Below are positions 10,070-21,393 of a DNA stretch of 64,000 nt, in pieces. A program made the position numbers and the translations under genes. The stretch lies in NCBI GenBank assembly GCA_013076295.1, contig RQOL01000776.1, positions 1 to 64,000 of the forward strand, written 5' to 3'. The stretch comes from Sanderia malayensis (Eukaryota; Cnidaria; Scyphozoa; Semaeostomeae; Pelagiidae). How positions within the stretch are numbered: position 1 is the stretch's first letter; the number at the start of each line of letters is the position of its first letter. The notes beneath the pieces were generated by a model. The model was not told where the DNA came from, did no database searches, and worked only from the letters and a program-made list of their open reading frames with translations.

Positions 10070-11029
10070 CTAGAAAAGAGGGGAGTATGGTTCTCTCTCA
10101 AATTCGTTTGAAATACTGGACGCTCGTGTATTTGTTCGCCGTATAGAATCCATTGATGGAGATGGTGTACCACGACCGTCGTCTAAATTCATTAGCTGCT
10201 GAGTTGCTTGCTGTTGTGTTTGCAAGCTAGAATGTTTTGCATGTAATAGCTGCCGTTGAATATCAATCTTAACCATATCTTTCTTGACCCCATCCGGAAT
10301 TTCTTGTAGCATCTTCCAAACCAGCTCGCTGAACACCTTGTTCGCCGTTCGTTCCTCTACTTTCTCTGATACAGCTGCTGGTCTTGGCCTCTTCAATACG
10401 TTGATGGCTGTCTCGAGAAGCTCATTTGTCATCTTAGCCTCTGTTTTTTTGGTAGATTTTGACGAAGGAGTGTTTTGCACTGGATAGGCATATTCTGTGC
10501 GATTTTCAGTGCCCCGGTCCACTTGTCCTTGGCTCGCCACATTTGACTCTGTTCGTCGTGGGTTTATGTTGTCTGCAAGAAACTGCAACGATTCGTAGAA
10601 TTGCCACCTAACTTTGTAGGCATCGTTTGTCCCTGCTCCACTTGCTTTGCTCTGGTGGACTTTGTTTCTTTCTGCTACAAAGTATCCTCGCAACGAGTTC
10701 ATCTTACGGTTTGTTTCTTCCCAAGATGGCACAGGATCGACACCCCTTTCTTCCAACTGTCCAATTACTTTTTCTATGGCTATTCTCCTTTTGTCCTTCA
10801 AATGGTATTCAGGATGCGAGACATCGAACAATACTGTATGCTGCTGCCATTCGGTTATAAGGTCTTCCACTAGGTCGTCTGACCAATCGAATTTTGCGAC
10901 TTCTTTCTTTCTTGCAGATTCAGTGGACTTGTTTTTTTTCTTCTGTTTGCTAATCGGTGCAGATTTTTCCACGGTTATCACTTCGATCTCATCTTCATTC
11001 GTACCTTCAGTTCCCAAGCTACAATGCAT
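10070..11029 (-). CDS. Harbinger Myb/MADF-like DNA-binding protein
   Basis: 319 codons, divergent from the transposase. A Lys-rich N-terminus is followed by FDWSDDLVEDLITEWQQH, LFDVSHPEY and SWEETNRKMNSLRGYF. This is the trihelix arrangement of MADF/Myb-SANT proteins that accompany Harbinger transposases. A C-terminal coiled segment (KKDMVKIDIQRQLLHAKH) resembles the oligomerising tail of MADF proteins. By analogy with known Harbinger systems it should bind the transposon ends and bring the transposase into the nucleus. The ATG at 11029 could follow an unseen upstream exon. No disruption is visible. Confidence 0.75.
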   Translation of the reverse strand: MHCSLGTEGTNEDEIEVITVEKSAPISKQKKKNKSTESARKKEVAKFDWSDDLVEDLITEWQQHTVLFDVSHPEYHLKDKRRIAIEKVIGQLEERGVDPVPSWEETNRKMNSLRGYFVAERNKVHQSKASGAGTNDAYKVRWQFYESLQFLADNINPRRTESNVASQGQVDRGTENRTEYAYPVQNTPSSKSTKKTEAKMTNELLETAINVLKRPRPAAVSEKVEERTANKVFSELVWKMLQEIPDGVKKDMVKIDIQRQLLHAKHSSLQTQQQATQQLMNLDDGRGTPSPSMDSIRRTNTRASSISNEFEREPYSPLF

Positions 11030-11612
11030 ACATTATATATAGGAATAAACATATCTGCAAAGCAAACTGTTGTGTAAGGAGGAAACAATATGAAAGAATG
11101 AACAGAGAAAATGCTGTACGTTATTAGCTACCTTTTGGCATTGGCTAATTCTTTTTGCCGCAAATATTCTTGAAACTCAATGTTCATATAATCAATGATT
11201 CGTAATAATTCGTAATTCGTAGTATGCACCAGCGAAGCTTATTAATGCTGTAAGTACTTGCCCAGAAAGAAATGGTTGGCAGTAGAACATGGTTTGTCTC
11301 TTAAATACTGAAGACACGGAACCCGAGAGCCAGCTGGAAACAAGGAATTGAAACTCGAAATAGGATCTATCTGTGTGCAAAGCGTTGCGCAATGCAATGC
11401 ATTACATGATGCAATTTGGGAAGTTTATTCTTGCGTAAGCTAGATTGCGAGACACGGAATCGAAAGTGAAGGGTGCAGAAAGAAATAGAACATATCTTCA
11501 ATGTGACCAGGAACAGAAATCAAGAGCACAATGTCATATGATAAGTTTCGTGTTCCGCTCAAATACTTTGAAAGAGAAGGATGTAGTGTCAGAAAATTAA
11601 ACAGTAGTTGAG
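11030..11612. promoter_or_regulatory. Divergent intergenic promoter region of the Harbinger element
   Basis: 583 AT-rich bp separate the two divergent Harbinger genes, so this interval should hold both promoters. I could not assign a clear TATA box to either gene. Confidence 0.4.
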
Positions 11613-13002
11613 ATGGATGATACCGAAACAACAGCTGTGTGTGCAATTATAATTGGGTGCGCTTTGAAGAATAGAAGACGAAGAAGAGAAAGACGTGTGT
11701 GGTGCAAAGAATGGTTAAAAAAGAGAGACAGTAATTGTCTGTATACCGGTCTTGTGAATGAATTGAAATTGGCAGACAGAGGAGACTATAGACGTTTTAT
11801 GCGTATGAATTCGGAGACATTTGAGGTAATTGCATGTTTACAATTAACATTACCGTAAAATAACAAGCATATGAAAAATTGTTGTACATGCATCTAAGGC
11901 GCAGTGAGTGATTTTCATTTGTATGATGTAGGAATTATTAGGCAAGGTTCGTCCACAAATCGAAGGGCAGTTAACGAATATGCGACAGCCTATCAGTGCT
12001 GAACAGAAGCTTGCTGTAACCTTACGTTTCCTGGCCACTGGAGAGTCCTATCAGAGCTTGAAATACAAGTTCAGGGTTCACAGCAGCACCATAAGTATTT
12101 TCGTGCCAAAAGTTTGTCAGGCTATATATGATGCTCTCCAGGAAGATTATTTTTCATGTCCAACGACAGAGAAGGAGTGGATAGAGTTAGCAAATGAAAC
12201 TGAAAAGAATTGGCAGTTTCCCAATGCATTTGCAGCAGCCGATGGCAAACATGTTGCTATTTTTCACCCCTATGATTCAGGGGGAACATTTTATAATTAT
12301 AAAGGATTTTTTAGCATTGTACTTTTAGCTTTTGTCGACCATGACTACAAATTTTTGTATGCAGATGTCGGTTGTCAAGGAAGGATCAGCGATGATGGGG
12401 TGTACCGAAACTCCTCATTTGCACAAAAGCTAGAATCGCTGCAACTTAATTTACCTAAGGACAGGCTTTTACCGAGATCTAGAAATCCTGCTTGGAAGCC
12501 GTACGAAACGGACGACAACGTTCCATTTGTGTTTGTGGCTGATAATGCTTTCGCATTAAGTAGACATTGCATGAAACCTTATCCCGATAAAAGTGCAGAT
12601 GACAAGAAACGAATCTTTAATTACCGACTGTCTCGCTTTCGTCGTGTCTCTGAAAATGCCTTTGGTATATTAACTGCAATTTTTAGAATTTTTGGAACGA
12701 AAATAAATCTGAGCCCCGACAAAGCAACGCAAGTTATCAAGGCCGCATTAGTGTTGCACAATATGTTGAGAGTCAGGTCACCAGAGTCATACACCCCGGC
12801 AGGGTTTACTGATGAAGTTCAGGATGACGTAGTTATCGAAGGGCGATGGAGACAAGAAACATCGAATACATGCCTTCAGCCTTTACCTCCCAGATCCAAA
12901 GGCAACAATACCAAGGCCTCTGCAGAAAGTGTTCGACAGACATTTGCAGACCATTTTTTTGGGCCTGGACAGGTTCCATGGCAATGGAAGTGTTTAGTTT
13001 GA
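11613..13002 (+). CDS. Harbinger DDE transposase (HARBI1-like nuclease), two exons
   Basis: Exon 1 is 11613-11825, exon 2 is 11932-13002, with a GT-AG intron at 11826-11931 (GAG|GTAATT ... TGTAG|GAA) in phase 0. The product is about 427 residues. Exon 1 ends FMRMNSETFE, and exon 2 opens with ELLGKVRPQ and a helix-turn-helix (AVTLRFLATGESYQSL). The DDE core is visible: first Asp in AAADGKH, then YADVGCQGRISD, second Asp in VADNAFALS, and Glu in RRVSENAFGIL. All three catalytic acids are present. It cuts and joins the element ends at TTA/TWA targets. Confidence 0.9.
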
Positions 13003-13077
13003 ATTTCTCATATGTTCTTCAGTTTGAATTGTGTTGCTATATTCACTTGTTAACTTCTTGTTTAAAAACCTTTTGCT

Positions 13078-13430
13078 TATTAACTGTTATATTTTACCTG
13101 AAAATTTAGTATTCATGTTTGTTCTGTTGATGAAAAAGCAAATTAAAGTTCAAGTGTTTCTTATTTCACCCCAACTTTGTGATTCTCGAAACCCTCCGAG
13201 TCAAACATGACGTCAGGCATTGTCGGCGTCTTTGAAAAAAAATGATGGAGCGATTTTATTTTGACCTTGAATCAAAGTGAAATTTACAACGATGGGTGAT
13301 TAACAACAGATAAGCGGATTAAAAACAGCATGCCCAGCCAACAATTTTGGCCATTTACACGATCCTTCTTCAGCTTCGCAGTCCAATATAAAAAAAAATG
13401 TTGCCGAAAAACGATCGTGTAAACCCGCCT
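13078..13430. repeat. Harbinger right terminal inverted repeat (353 bp)
   Basis: Partner of 9655-10007. It starts just downstream of the transposase stop codon, so it may also supply the polyadenylation region. Confidence 0.92.
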
Positions 13431-15160
13431 TTAGGACCTACTTCAGTTACCAAATCCCCTGGGATGCTTGAAAATCTTTCACCACTGAGGCTAATGCCAG
13501 GACCATAAATCGACAAATCATCATAAGCATCAGGATCTTCTTCCTTCATATTAGACAGCACAATATGACTGTGCGTCAGATACCGAGAGTAATTGTGGTG
13601 GTTAAAAGCAAAGAGCAGCGGTATTAACTCTTGCAGTGCTTGCAAATGAAGCTCCATGTTCTTTTCTCTGAAACTAGCAATGAACGAGAGCATGCAGCTA
13701 ACATCTTTGATATATTTTACGATTAGCTCGCCCATCGTCTCTTCACTTCGAAGAACTTCGAGCTTTGCCAAATAAAAATCCGCGTCAGAAATAACGTTTT
13801 TCAATGCTACTTCGGAAACTTCTGAGTGCAAAGTTTTGAGCTTCTCTTGCAAGTTTGTTGAAATTACCATCTCGGAAACTTTGAATCTTATAAATGCTTC
13901 GAAAGATTGCTTGTGCAAACGCAATGATCGAGAATAATGCCTGCCTTCTAATGCTTGATCAACTGATCCTTGGGCTATTACATTAGATTGGCACCACCAT
14001 TCTCGGAATCCTAAAGCTCCATATTGCTTGTAAAGAACTTTCAACCAACACAGAAGTATATGAAATCCACCCATGATGCACTTGACTTTGTCATATTTTC
14101 CTGAGTCTTTCCAAATGATTTGTGACATTTTGGAAAATGCAGCTTGATCGCAATGCACAAAGATATGGTGCAATTGCAGGCTATCAGCTAAATCAAGTAT
14201 GTAATCGAGATAATATTTACAAATTCTGTCATCCGGGGCATGGGGTATTGTAGGCAAATATTCACATCGTGACTGCGTAGTTTCGACTGAAGTAACGTTT
14301 TTGTTAAAGGCAGTCCAAGATCCCAAGTAGGTGTTTATTTCTTGGTCGGTTTGAGCTAAATTTCCTTCTACGTCAACAGAGTCTACTGTAAGAGACTGCT
14401 TGTTCACAGCTGCGGCTAATACCCAAGCACAATCCTTGTTAAACCTGTCATTAAGTTCACTTTTATCAGTGCTTGGAGTGTATTCTTTTATCATGGGAGG
14501 AGCCTTTGGTTTGCCTATTTTGTATTCACCATAGTCTACATCAGCAGTTTCACCGTAGTCTTCCAGATCGCGGGATCCTCCTTCTTGAACATCGGTAATA
14601 ACTTCTTCACCGGGAAGTGTTGGCTGGTTTATTGTCCCAGTGGTATCATGTGTGGTTCCAACACCAGTTGATGTCATCTGCCTCCCATCGTTATTATCAA
14701 GTGTGACATGGGTAGGTTTGAATGGTTGCAATAGAGGTGGTGCTGCTCTCGTGTTCAACTCTGCAGTAGTATCGTTTGCCCACTTTTTCGACGTTTCCAT
14801 GATCTTCGTGTATGTTGGGGTCATTCCTGCTTTGCTAAGGATATTGATAACTTCTTTGCTACCAGTAACTCGATGTATGACCATTCCCAATGCAAGCGAG
14901 GATGGAGATGTACGTCGTGTAAGCAGCTGCTGCCAAATGTCAGCAATGGACCACACTTTACGGGCTTGAAGAGGTGAAACTGCTGCGAACCCATACTCAT
15001 TTATCTTGCATGAAGGATTCAATGACATGGCGATCACATTATAAAGCTCAGGTATGGGCTCATGCTTTTCTAGGCCTTGAATCATATCATCAAATGAAAA
15101 AGTGCTACTTTCTGGGGAATTATTAGCATCAGCTCTGTATTTTATTTTTCTGTTTATCAT
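13431..15160 (-). pseudogene. FEN-like multicopy protein, N-terminal segment
   Basis: An open frame of about 576 codons until the Harbinger end. It has a region of low complexity, an acidic patch (DYGETADVDYGEY), then YLDYILDLADSLQLHHIFVH, VKCIMGGFHILLCWLKVLY and VDQALEGRHYSRSLRLHKQS, a signature of a multicopy cnidarian and fish family. It joins 8065-9651 in frame when the Harbinger element is removed. The first ATG is 15160. Family members normally extend further N-terminally, and an AG acceptor-like site sits just after this ATG, so upstream exons may be missing or may lie beyond the Polinton insertion at 15345. Confidence 0.65.
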
Positions 15161-15174
15161 TTTAGCGGTTGGGA

Positions 15175-15285
15175 GTTATAGTTATAGTTATAGTTATAGT
15201 TATAGTTATAGTTATAGTTATAGTTATAGTTATAGTTATAGTTATAGTTATAGTTATAGTTATAGTTATAGTTATAGTTATAGTT
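15175..15285 (+). repeat. Hexanucleotide microsatellite (GTTATA)n, about 18 copies
   Basis: Perfect hexamer array in the 5' flank of the FEN-like gene. Long repetitive translations across it are artefacts. Confidence 0.97.
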
Positions 15286-15344
15286 GGGAGTTATTTTATC
15301 ATTTTATCATTTTACTGTTTATCAGTCTCGTTTGGGATATTGCA

Positions 15345-15811
15345 AGTAGGAGATGAGGTAGGCGTCCTAGGACACGCATGCGCAGTAGAATGTGTTAAGA
15401 TCGCGCATGCGCGAGAGTCTTCGAGAATTGAAAAGAGCATGAACAGTAAAAAATAATCGAAAACGACAGGTTGTGGAAAGTTAGTTTGAAGTTGCAAAAC
15501 ATCGCCAAAGCTGATAAAAAAACCCATAAAAACCTTAATAACTAAAAAACGGTTTTGTTTATGAAAAAGATTTTTACAGCAATAAAAAGAAAATCTCTTG
15601 GTTATATTGAATGAATTATTTCATATTTTTCATGCACTTATAAGATGATAGAAATTTGTTAAATAAATCGCAAGAAAGCACAAAAATATCGAGGAACTGG
15701 CAAATTCACGTTCTCGGCTCGAGATTGAATTCAAAGAACCAATCAGAAACTTTCGAATGCGACGTTCGAATGTACGCGTCAAATCTCTGTCATGAGAAAT
15801 CAGAAACTTCT
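15345..15811. repeat. Polinton left terminal inverted repeat
   Basis: 467 bp, the reverse complement of 36769-37243. The outer part has two GCATGCGC palindromes resembling NRF1 sites. The inner end contains the first heat-shock-element-like cluster. Confidence 0.92.
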
Positions 15812-15970
15812 AGAAGTTTCCAGGAACTATCAACCAATCAGATCACAGGGACTTTTCAGAAGCTTCCAGAAGTAAGTTGTGGGAAAGTTCTAGAAAGTTC
15901 TATGACGTCATAAAGAAGTTTCCAGAAGCAGAAATCTCTACAATCTGATTGGTTGATTTATGTATATAAA
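15802..15970 (+). promoter_or_regulatory. Polinton polB promoter: heat-shock elements, CRE, CCAAT and TATA
   Basis: Four clusters obey the GAA-nn-TTC rule: 15803-15820 (four perfect units), 15859-15871 (three), 15883-15900 (four) and 15915-15927 (three). A CCAAT box lies at 15834-15838, a TGACGTCA at 15903-15910, an inverted CCAAT (ATTGG) at 15948-15952 and TATATAAA at 15963-15970. The polB ATG is at 16011. The layout is like that of heat-shock gene promoters. Inducibility is inferred. Confidence 0.7.
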
Positions 15971-16010
15971 TCATTCTCGGAATAAAATCACTTCAAATCA
16001 CGATCTAGTC

Positions 16011-19000
16011 ATGAAGAGATCACACGAAGAAAGCGCAGCTGCTGGTAATAGCAAGAAAAGAAAAATCTCTTGCTATCAATGTGGGAAAGTATTCAATAGA
16101 ATGGCGAATCTAATGGCGCACAAACAAACAACTCATAATGTACAATCGCCACCCAAATTAGTTGGCGAAGGTAGGAAAAAGAAGAAGATAGATGATAAAG
16201 CATTTAAAATATATACTAAGGAAGAGGATATTGAAAATATGAAAAAGATCAAGCAGCACATCATTCGCGAACTTATGAGTGAGATATTTACACATAAGCA
16301 AGGGATAAAGTATTATATTGTTCTCGAAGTAGAATTTCATAAACCGATAGGGGATATCATATCAGATCTACCGCCAGTATTCAGATCTGCTATCTATTCA
16401 CTGCTGCGATCAGAGATTGAAGATATCGAAGAGCTTGAAGACCAAATAGACGACGCCATAAGAAAGTTAAAAAATGACATAGATGAATTTACAGAAGATG
16501 GAAGCGGCTGGATATTTACAAAGTATATCAAACTGCTAGTGAAGATGTTCGACTATGAAGCAATCAAAGGTAAAAAATATTTGCAGCTACCCACCAACAT
16601 CAAAAACAAAAAAGCAGTCATTAACGTGCAAAACGATGATGATAAATGCTTCATCTGGGCAATTCTATCTGCACTACATCCACAATCAATCCATCCAGAA
16701 AGAGTCGCAAAGTATCAACAGTACTTGAACGAGCTTAACTGCGAGGGATTGAAATATCCAGTAAAAGTGCAAGATGCAAAGATGATTGATACATTCGAAA
16801 TAAACAACAACATTTCAATCAACATCTATTTAAATGAAGATGATGAAATTATACCAGTAAGAATAGCGAAAAAAAGAACTTGGAAAGCATGTGGATTTGC
16901 TACTAATAATTAATGATGATGATGAGAATCACTACTGCTGGATTAAAAGTATGAGTCGTTTGTTGGCCGGACGTCCTCGACATAAATATCATGGAAAACG
17001 TTTTTACTGTCCGCTATGCCTGTCATCATGTACAAGTCAAGAAAATCTAGATAAACATAAAACATTATGTCAGAAAATCAAAATCTTCCAAGGTGTTGAA
17101 TATCCCAAAGACGCAGAATTAAAGTTTGAACATTTTAAAACCAATGCATGCTACCATTCATCATATATGCAGATACTGAATCTATTTTGGAAAGTTCAAA
17201 CAAGGGAGCTGCTTATCAAGAACACAAACCAATCAGTTATTGTATTTACGCCACGTCAATCGATGATAGGTGGCAACGACCGTTGGAATGTTATACCGGA
17301 GAAGATTGCATGGAGGTGTTTATGAATAGTTTAGATAAGCTAAATGAAGAAATACGAACAGTATTCAAGAAAACCATGCCAATGATTAGATTAACACCGG
17401 AAGAAAATGCGGAACATGCTGAGGCTATGCATTGCTATTGTTGCAATCAACTATTCAATGATAATGATAGACAAAAAGTCAGAGATCATTGTCACATTAC
17501 CGGAAGATACAGAGGTCCAGCTTGCAAGCATTGCAACTTCAAACATCTGGATATAGTAGCAAACTATCACACCATCCCGATCGTCTTTCAAAATCTAAAA
17601 GGATATGATATGCATCATATTCTGAAGAATTTGAATGGCAGAAATGCAAAGATCATCGCCAATTCGAAAAAAAAGATCATGACTGCACAGATTGGTGGTT
17701 ATTCTGAAGAAAATGAAGAAGATAGAAATACCAATACTAATGGAATCAAATACATTGATTCATTCGCATTTTTAAGCACCAGCTTAGCAACACTGGCCAA
17801 CAACCTGCCGAAAGAAGACTTCATATCTATGAAAAAATACTTGCATGATGAGATCACCCAACAACAATATCCTGAGATACCTAGAAATGAAGGAGAAAGA
17901 GTTACAGAATTGGAAAGAGAACGCCAAAACATGTTTGAACCGGGCGTAGCATGCAAAGATCCGCTAAAAAATGAAGATGTTTTGGATTATAGAAATTGGA
18001 AAATACCACCAAAGAGAGCTTTAACAGAAGCAGAAGATGCAGATGTCAAGAAAGCGTTTGATTTGCTGACAAGGAAAGGTGTTTATCCCTATGACTGGGT
18101 GGATAGTATAGAAAAATTGCAAGAAACATCTCTACCACCAAAAGAAGCATTTTACAACAAACTCTATGATTCCAGCATCAGTGATGAAGATTATACATAT
18201 GCTCAACAGGTTTGGCAATTTTTCAACTGCCAGACCTTTCAAGATTATCATGAGCTATATCTGAAAACTGATGTGCTGCTGTTAGCTGATATATTTGAAT
18301 CGTTCAGAAAGCAGAGTCTAAAATTCTACAAGCTTGATCCTGCTCATTATCTAACTGCTCCTTCACTAGCTTGGGATGCAATGTTGAAGATGACTGGTGT
18401 AACGCTGGAATTACTATCTGAAGAAAAGAAGGACATTCACCTTATGATTGAAGATGGTATTCGAGGCGGTGTTTCGATAGCAGTGAAACGTCATGCTGAA
18501 TCGACGGAAAACAACACGTTGATGTACTTAGATGCAAACAATCTCTATGGATGGGCAATGTCGCAGCCAATGCCTTATGGTGGTTTCAAACAATTTACAC
18601 AAGAAGAAATTAAAAACACAAACATTGACGCTTTGTTGTCAAGATCTGATGAAGATATTGGCTACATTCTCAAAGTTGACTTAGAATATCCAGCCGAGTT
18701 ACATAATCATCATGCAGATCTACCATTAGCACCACAAAGATTACAAGTTCAAGAAGAAATGTTATCAAAATATCAAAGACAAGCTCATGGGGAAAAGTTT
18801 AAGTCGACACCAAAGCTAATACCAAATCTATATGACAAAAAAGAATACACCATGCATGAAAGAAATTTGAAGCAGTGTTTGGAATTGGGGTTGAAGCTAA
18901 CAAAAGTTCATGAGATTATTGAATTCAAGCAAAACTTTTGGTTGAAAAAATATATTGATTTCAACACTCAAAAGAGAACTCAAGCAAGAAACGACTTTGA

Positions 19001-19013
19001 AAAAGATCTTTAC
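16011..19013 (+). pseudogene. Polinton DNA polymerase B, frameshifted and 3'-truncated
   Basis: I chose the ATG at 16011 because it follows the TATA box at 15963 at a plausible distance. An N-terminal C2H2 finger (CYQCGKVFNRMANLMAHKQ) is followed by NDDDKCFIWAILSAL. A frame change occurs near 16870-16895, next to an A7 run, and another near 17140, returning to the first frame. Then come the exonuclease motif PFIIYADTES, an endonuclease-VII-like block (VRDHCHITGRYRGPACKHCN), NLKGYDMHHIL and polymerase motif A (YLDANNLYGWAM). The reading stops at DFEKDLY, before motifs B and C, where sequence antisense to a capsid gene begins. It cannot encode an active polymerase. Confidence 0.88.
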
Positions 19014-19293
19014 TACTCCTACAAATTCTGCAGTTGTTTTTCCAATATCAGCTCCATTTGCTTTCTTAATAGCAAGAGTTGAGACGAAATAAGAATGATT
19101 CAAGTCAATCATATGATCTGGCTGGGCAGGAATGTCAAACACAACAGTCTGCTTTGAGGAATTGAGAGCAGCAGTTTGTGGAAAATATTCAACATCTTTA
19201 AAACAATCAACATCGCTTTGAACTATCGGTGTACTGAATAAATAAATCTAAACTCTCACTAGGGCACTCAGTATATTCTGTTTTTATACTCAT
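19014..19293 (-). pseudogene. Polinton major capsid protein, N-terminal fragment
   Basis: Starts at the ATG at 19293, which overlaps the stop of the upstream core-like gene (ATGA). It reads MSIKTEYTECPSESLDLF, shifts frame near 19220, then gives FDIPAQPDHMIDLNHSYF and STLAIKKANGADIG. This resembles the first beta-strand region of Polinton and adintovirus double jelly-roll major capsid proteins, where an IDL segment is followed by NG. Everything after about 95 residues is gone, joined tail to tail to truncated polB. A single deletion across the convergent 3' ends explains both losses. Confidence 0.6.
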
Positions 19294-20020
19294 TGTAACA
19301 ATTTCTTCTTCAGCAGTTTCTTCAACAAATTTTTTCTCAAATCCAGTAGCGTCGTGGCCGGGGGGACCAGGGGGGGCCATGGCCCCCCGAAGAAAAGCAA
19401 AATTGTCGGATTTGTCGGAAAATTATGGGTTTTACTCAATTTTTTGGAAAATCGAGTCTTTAAATGCATCGTTTCTAATTTTGTCGAAAATTTTTTGTTT
19501 TTGGTCCCCCCTAAAACTTAGGCCCCACGACGCCCCTGCTCAAATCTGGACGCTTTGCTTCAGGCTTCTTGCTCTTATTTGGCATGAAGATCCCTCTCAT
19601 GGTGCTTTCTTTTATGGTTCTTTTAGGACGACTCCTTGATTTCCTACCAGTGGCAGGCTGCTTCTTACTGACAGAGCGCTTCTTGGCAGGTGGTTTTTTT
19701 GCTTTTTTTACGACATTTACAATTTCTTCAGTAGCTTTTCTTTTAATTCCTTTCATAGAAGATCGTGCGGTATCTTTCATAACATTTTTAACATTTTCAC
19801 CCGCTAAAACTCGATCAACCGCCTTTTCTCCAAAATCTTTTAAAACAGGAAGTATAACTTTTTTTGTAGATTTTAGTCCTTGCTTTTTCAAAACTGGTAT
19901 TGCAGCTTTAACAGCTCTTTTGAAAATAGACCCAGCTTTCTTGAAAATAGTACCTACTCCTCTCCCACGCTGGGAAGCATAGAAATATGGAGTTGATTTG
20001 TAAATTGGAAAATCATACAT
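19290..20020 (-). pseudogene. Polinton basic core-like protein (interrupted by a MITE)
   Basis: Reading from 20020: MYDFPIYKS, then ASQRGRGVGTIFKKAGSIF, then Lys- and Arg-rich runs (KKAKKPPAKKRSVSKK). The Gly-Arg-Gly plus amphipathic Lys pattern resembles adenovirus-like core or pX proteins, which condense the genome in the virion. Similarity is at the level of composition and pattern only. The hAT MITE at 19344-19538 interrupts the last codons. Without it and one target copy, the frame runs 176 codons to a TGA that overlaps the capsid ATG. The start overlaps the end of the minor-capsid-like gene. Confidence 0.55.
19344..19538. mobile_element. hAT-type MITE (195 bp)
   Basis: Its ends are CAGTAGCGTCGTGGCC and GGCCCCACGACGCCCCTG. 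It is flanked by a perfect 8-bp duplication, CTCAAATC (19336-19343 and 19539-19546). It lies in the 3' end of the core-like gene. It is G/C-tract rich, like the MITEs at 40859 and 52336. Confidence 0.9.
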
Positions 20021-21019
20021 GCTTTCTTCTAAAATGTAGCAAGAATGTTGTCTTTGTCTTGTAAAATTGTATATCTTTTCCTAGCTCGTTGTAGACTTTT
20101 ATAGTAAATTCGTTTATGTCGTTGTACAGCAACGGATAGTAGAACAGATTTTCAAATTCTAAAAAATTCAGCACATGTTTGTTAATCTTCAATGGAATGA
20201 AACGTAGCAATGGTGTGCTAATTTTCCCGACTACACGGTAGTCTAGCATGGAGCAATATATAAATATATTCTTCCCTTCTGCGTTGACTTGGATTGATCA
20301 CCAGTCACATCAGTTGTTCTTTCGATAGCCTTGAATGTATGATTTGATAGTAATCCAATAGGTGGATCTAGACTACTTGTAAACGGGCAAGGTGTCCATC
20401 TCACATCTCTATAATAGACATAATTTATATTGCGACTATATTCCTGCACATCTTCAACAAAACCAAACAATTTACCTAAATCTTTTCCCATTGCAATTCT
20501 TTTTGCATACTTTGGAAATGTTATCTTGACTTTTGAAGCAACAATTGAAAACTCTGGTCCACCTTCATAAGGTAAACCTAAATCAGTTACATATTCTTTC
20601 AGTTCTCCCTCTTGCTTTTTTACGTTTTCATTGAAAATTGCAACGATTTCTCTCATTGTGAATTTTTTAATAGTATCTCCACTCGAGATTTCATCATAGA
20701 AGTCGCGATATTGTATCCATCTCTCAGGTTTATCTGCTGCTTGATTCCATTTTTTCGTATATTCATTACTTGACGCTACTCTCACATTTAACTCATCAAA
20801 GCCAACCTTATCAGTGGCAAGTTGCATCAATCCACACATTTTCCAACTATTGTAAACACCATGTTTAAATTGAGCAGGATCAAATACAAGTCAATCACTC
20901 AGCTCATAGATCATTTCTACCAGCGCCACTTCCCATTTCCCATGTAAATGTAATTGTTCTTTAAGTTTTATTTTTCCATCAGAATCAGTAGGACATGTGA
21001 GGTAAAAATCATTAATCAT
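20013..21019 (-). pseudogene. Polinton minor-capsid (penton)-like protein, paralogue 1
   Basis: Starts at ATG 21017-21019 (MINDFYLTCPTDSDG) and has KWEVALVEMIYELS, a family hallmark. An in-frame TGA follows at 20891-20893. Reading resumes in the same frame to 20243. A frameshift near 20245 leads to MLDYRVVGKISTPLLRFIPL and then YYPLLYNDINEF and FLLHFRRK, the characteristic C-terminal jelly-roll block of Polinton minor capsid proteins. Length (about 330 residues) fits the family. One stop plus one frameshift make it a pseudogene. A paralogue lies upstream at 21394-22896. Confidence 0.7.
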
Positions 21020-21200
21020 CTTTAACGAATGATAAATCAATTTGACAATTTTCTTCAAATTTATCTGATATATCTTCCAGAGTTTCCCAGTTGATAATTT
21101 TAATATCGAATGATTTTATGTTAGATCTTGTTACTCTATACGGTGCTGGATTTATAGTTGATCTGTGAATTGATTTTGAATCGTCAATAACTAGCCCCAA
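21012..21200 (-). CDS. Small ORF in the Polinton structural block
   Basis: 62 codons ending within the start of the minor-capsid-like gene, an overlap typical of the compact minus-strand block. The product (FDIKIINWETLEDISDKFEE and an Asp-rich end) matches nothing I recognise. It may be the C-terminal remnant of a larger gene, since the upstream 190 bp are AT-rich and broken. Confidence 0.3.
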   Translation of the reverse strand: MGLVIDDSKSIHRSTINPAPYRVTRSNIKSFDIKIINWETLEDISDKFEENCQIDLSFVKDD

Positions 21201-21393
21201 TAGAGGAACAGCATCTTGCTACATTTTAGAAGAAAGCAGCATACTTATAATGAAATTGCAACAAACAGCAAACACTTTTTCACTCTCATCTTTTTCTTTT
21301 TTATTTAAAGTACAAGCAATCATACTACATTTTCAATTAGTACCCACTGGAAGTGGATTATCAAAATTTACATTCTATTATTTAGTGTCACAC
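21201..21393. other. AT-rich gap in the Polinton structural block
   Basis: No open frame of note. It separates the end of minor-capsid paralogue 2 from the small ORF at 21012-21200. Confidence 0.4.

Larger units (their letters stand above)
9655..13430. mobile_element. Harbinger (PIF/Harbinger) transposon, apparently intact, 3776 bp
   Basis: The ends are AGGCGGGTTTACACGATCG and its reverse complement, flanked by TTA at 9652-9654 and 13431-13433, the typical Harbinger target duplication. The terminal inverted repeats are 353 bp long and nearly identical. The element carries a two-exon DDE transposase on plus and a Myb/MADF-like DNA-binding protein on minus, the standard two-gene set. No frameshift or stop is seen in either gene. 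It split the FEN-like gene, and removing it with one TTA restores that frame. Confidence 0.95.

Noticed and set aside
15102..15456. ORFs of repeated Ser-Tyr or Val-Ile
   Set aside because: Simple translation of the GTTATA microsatellite.
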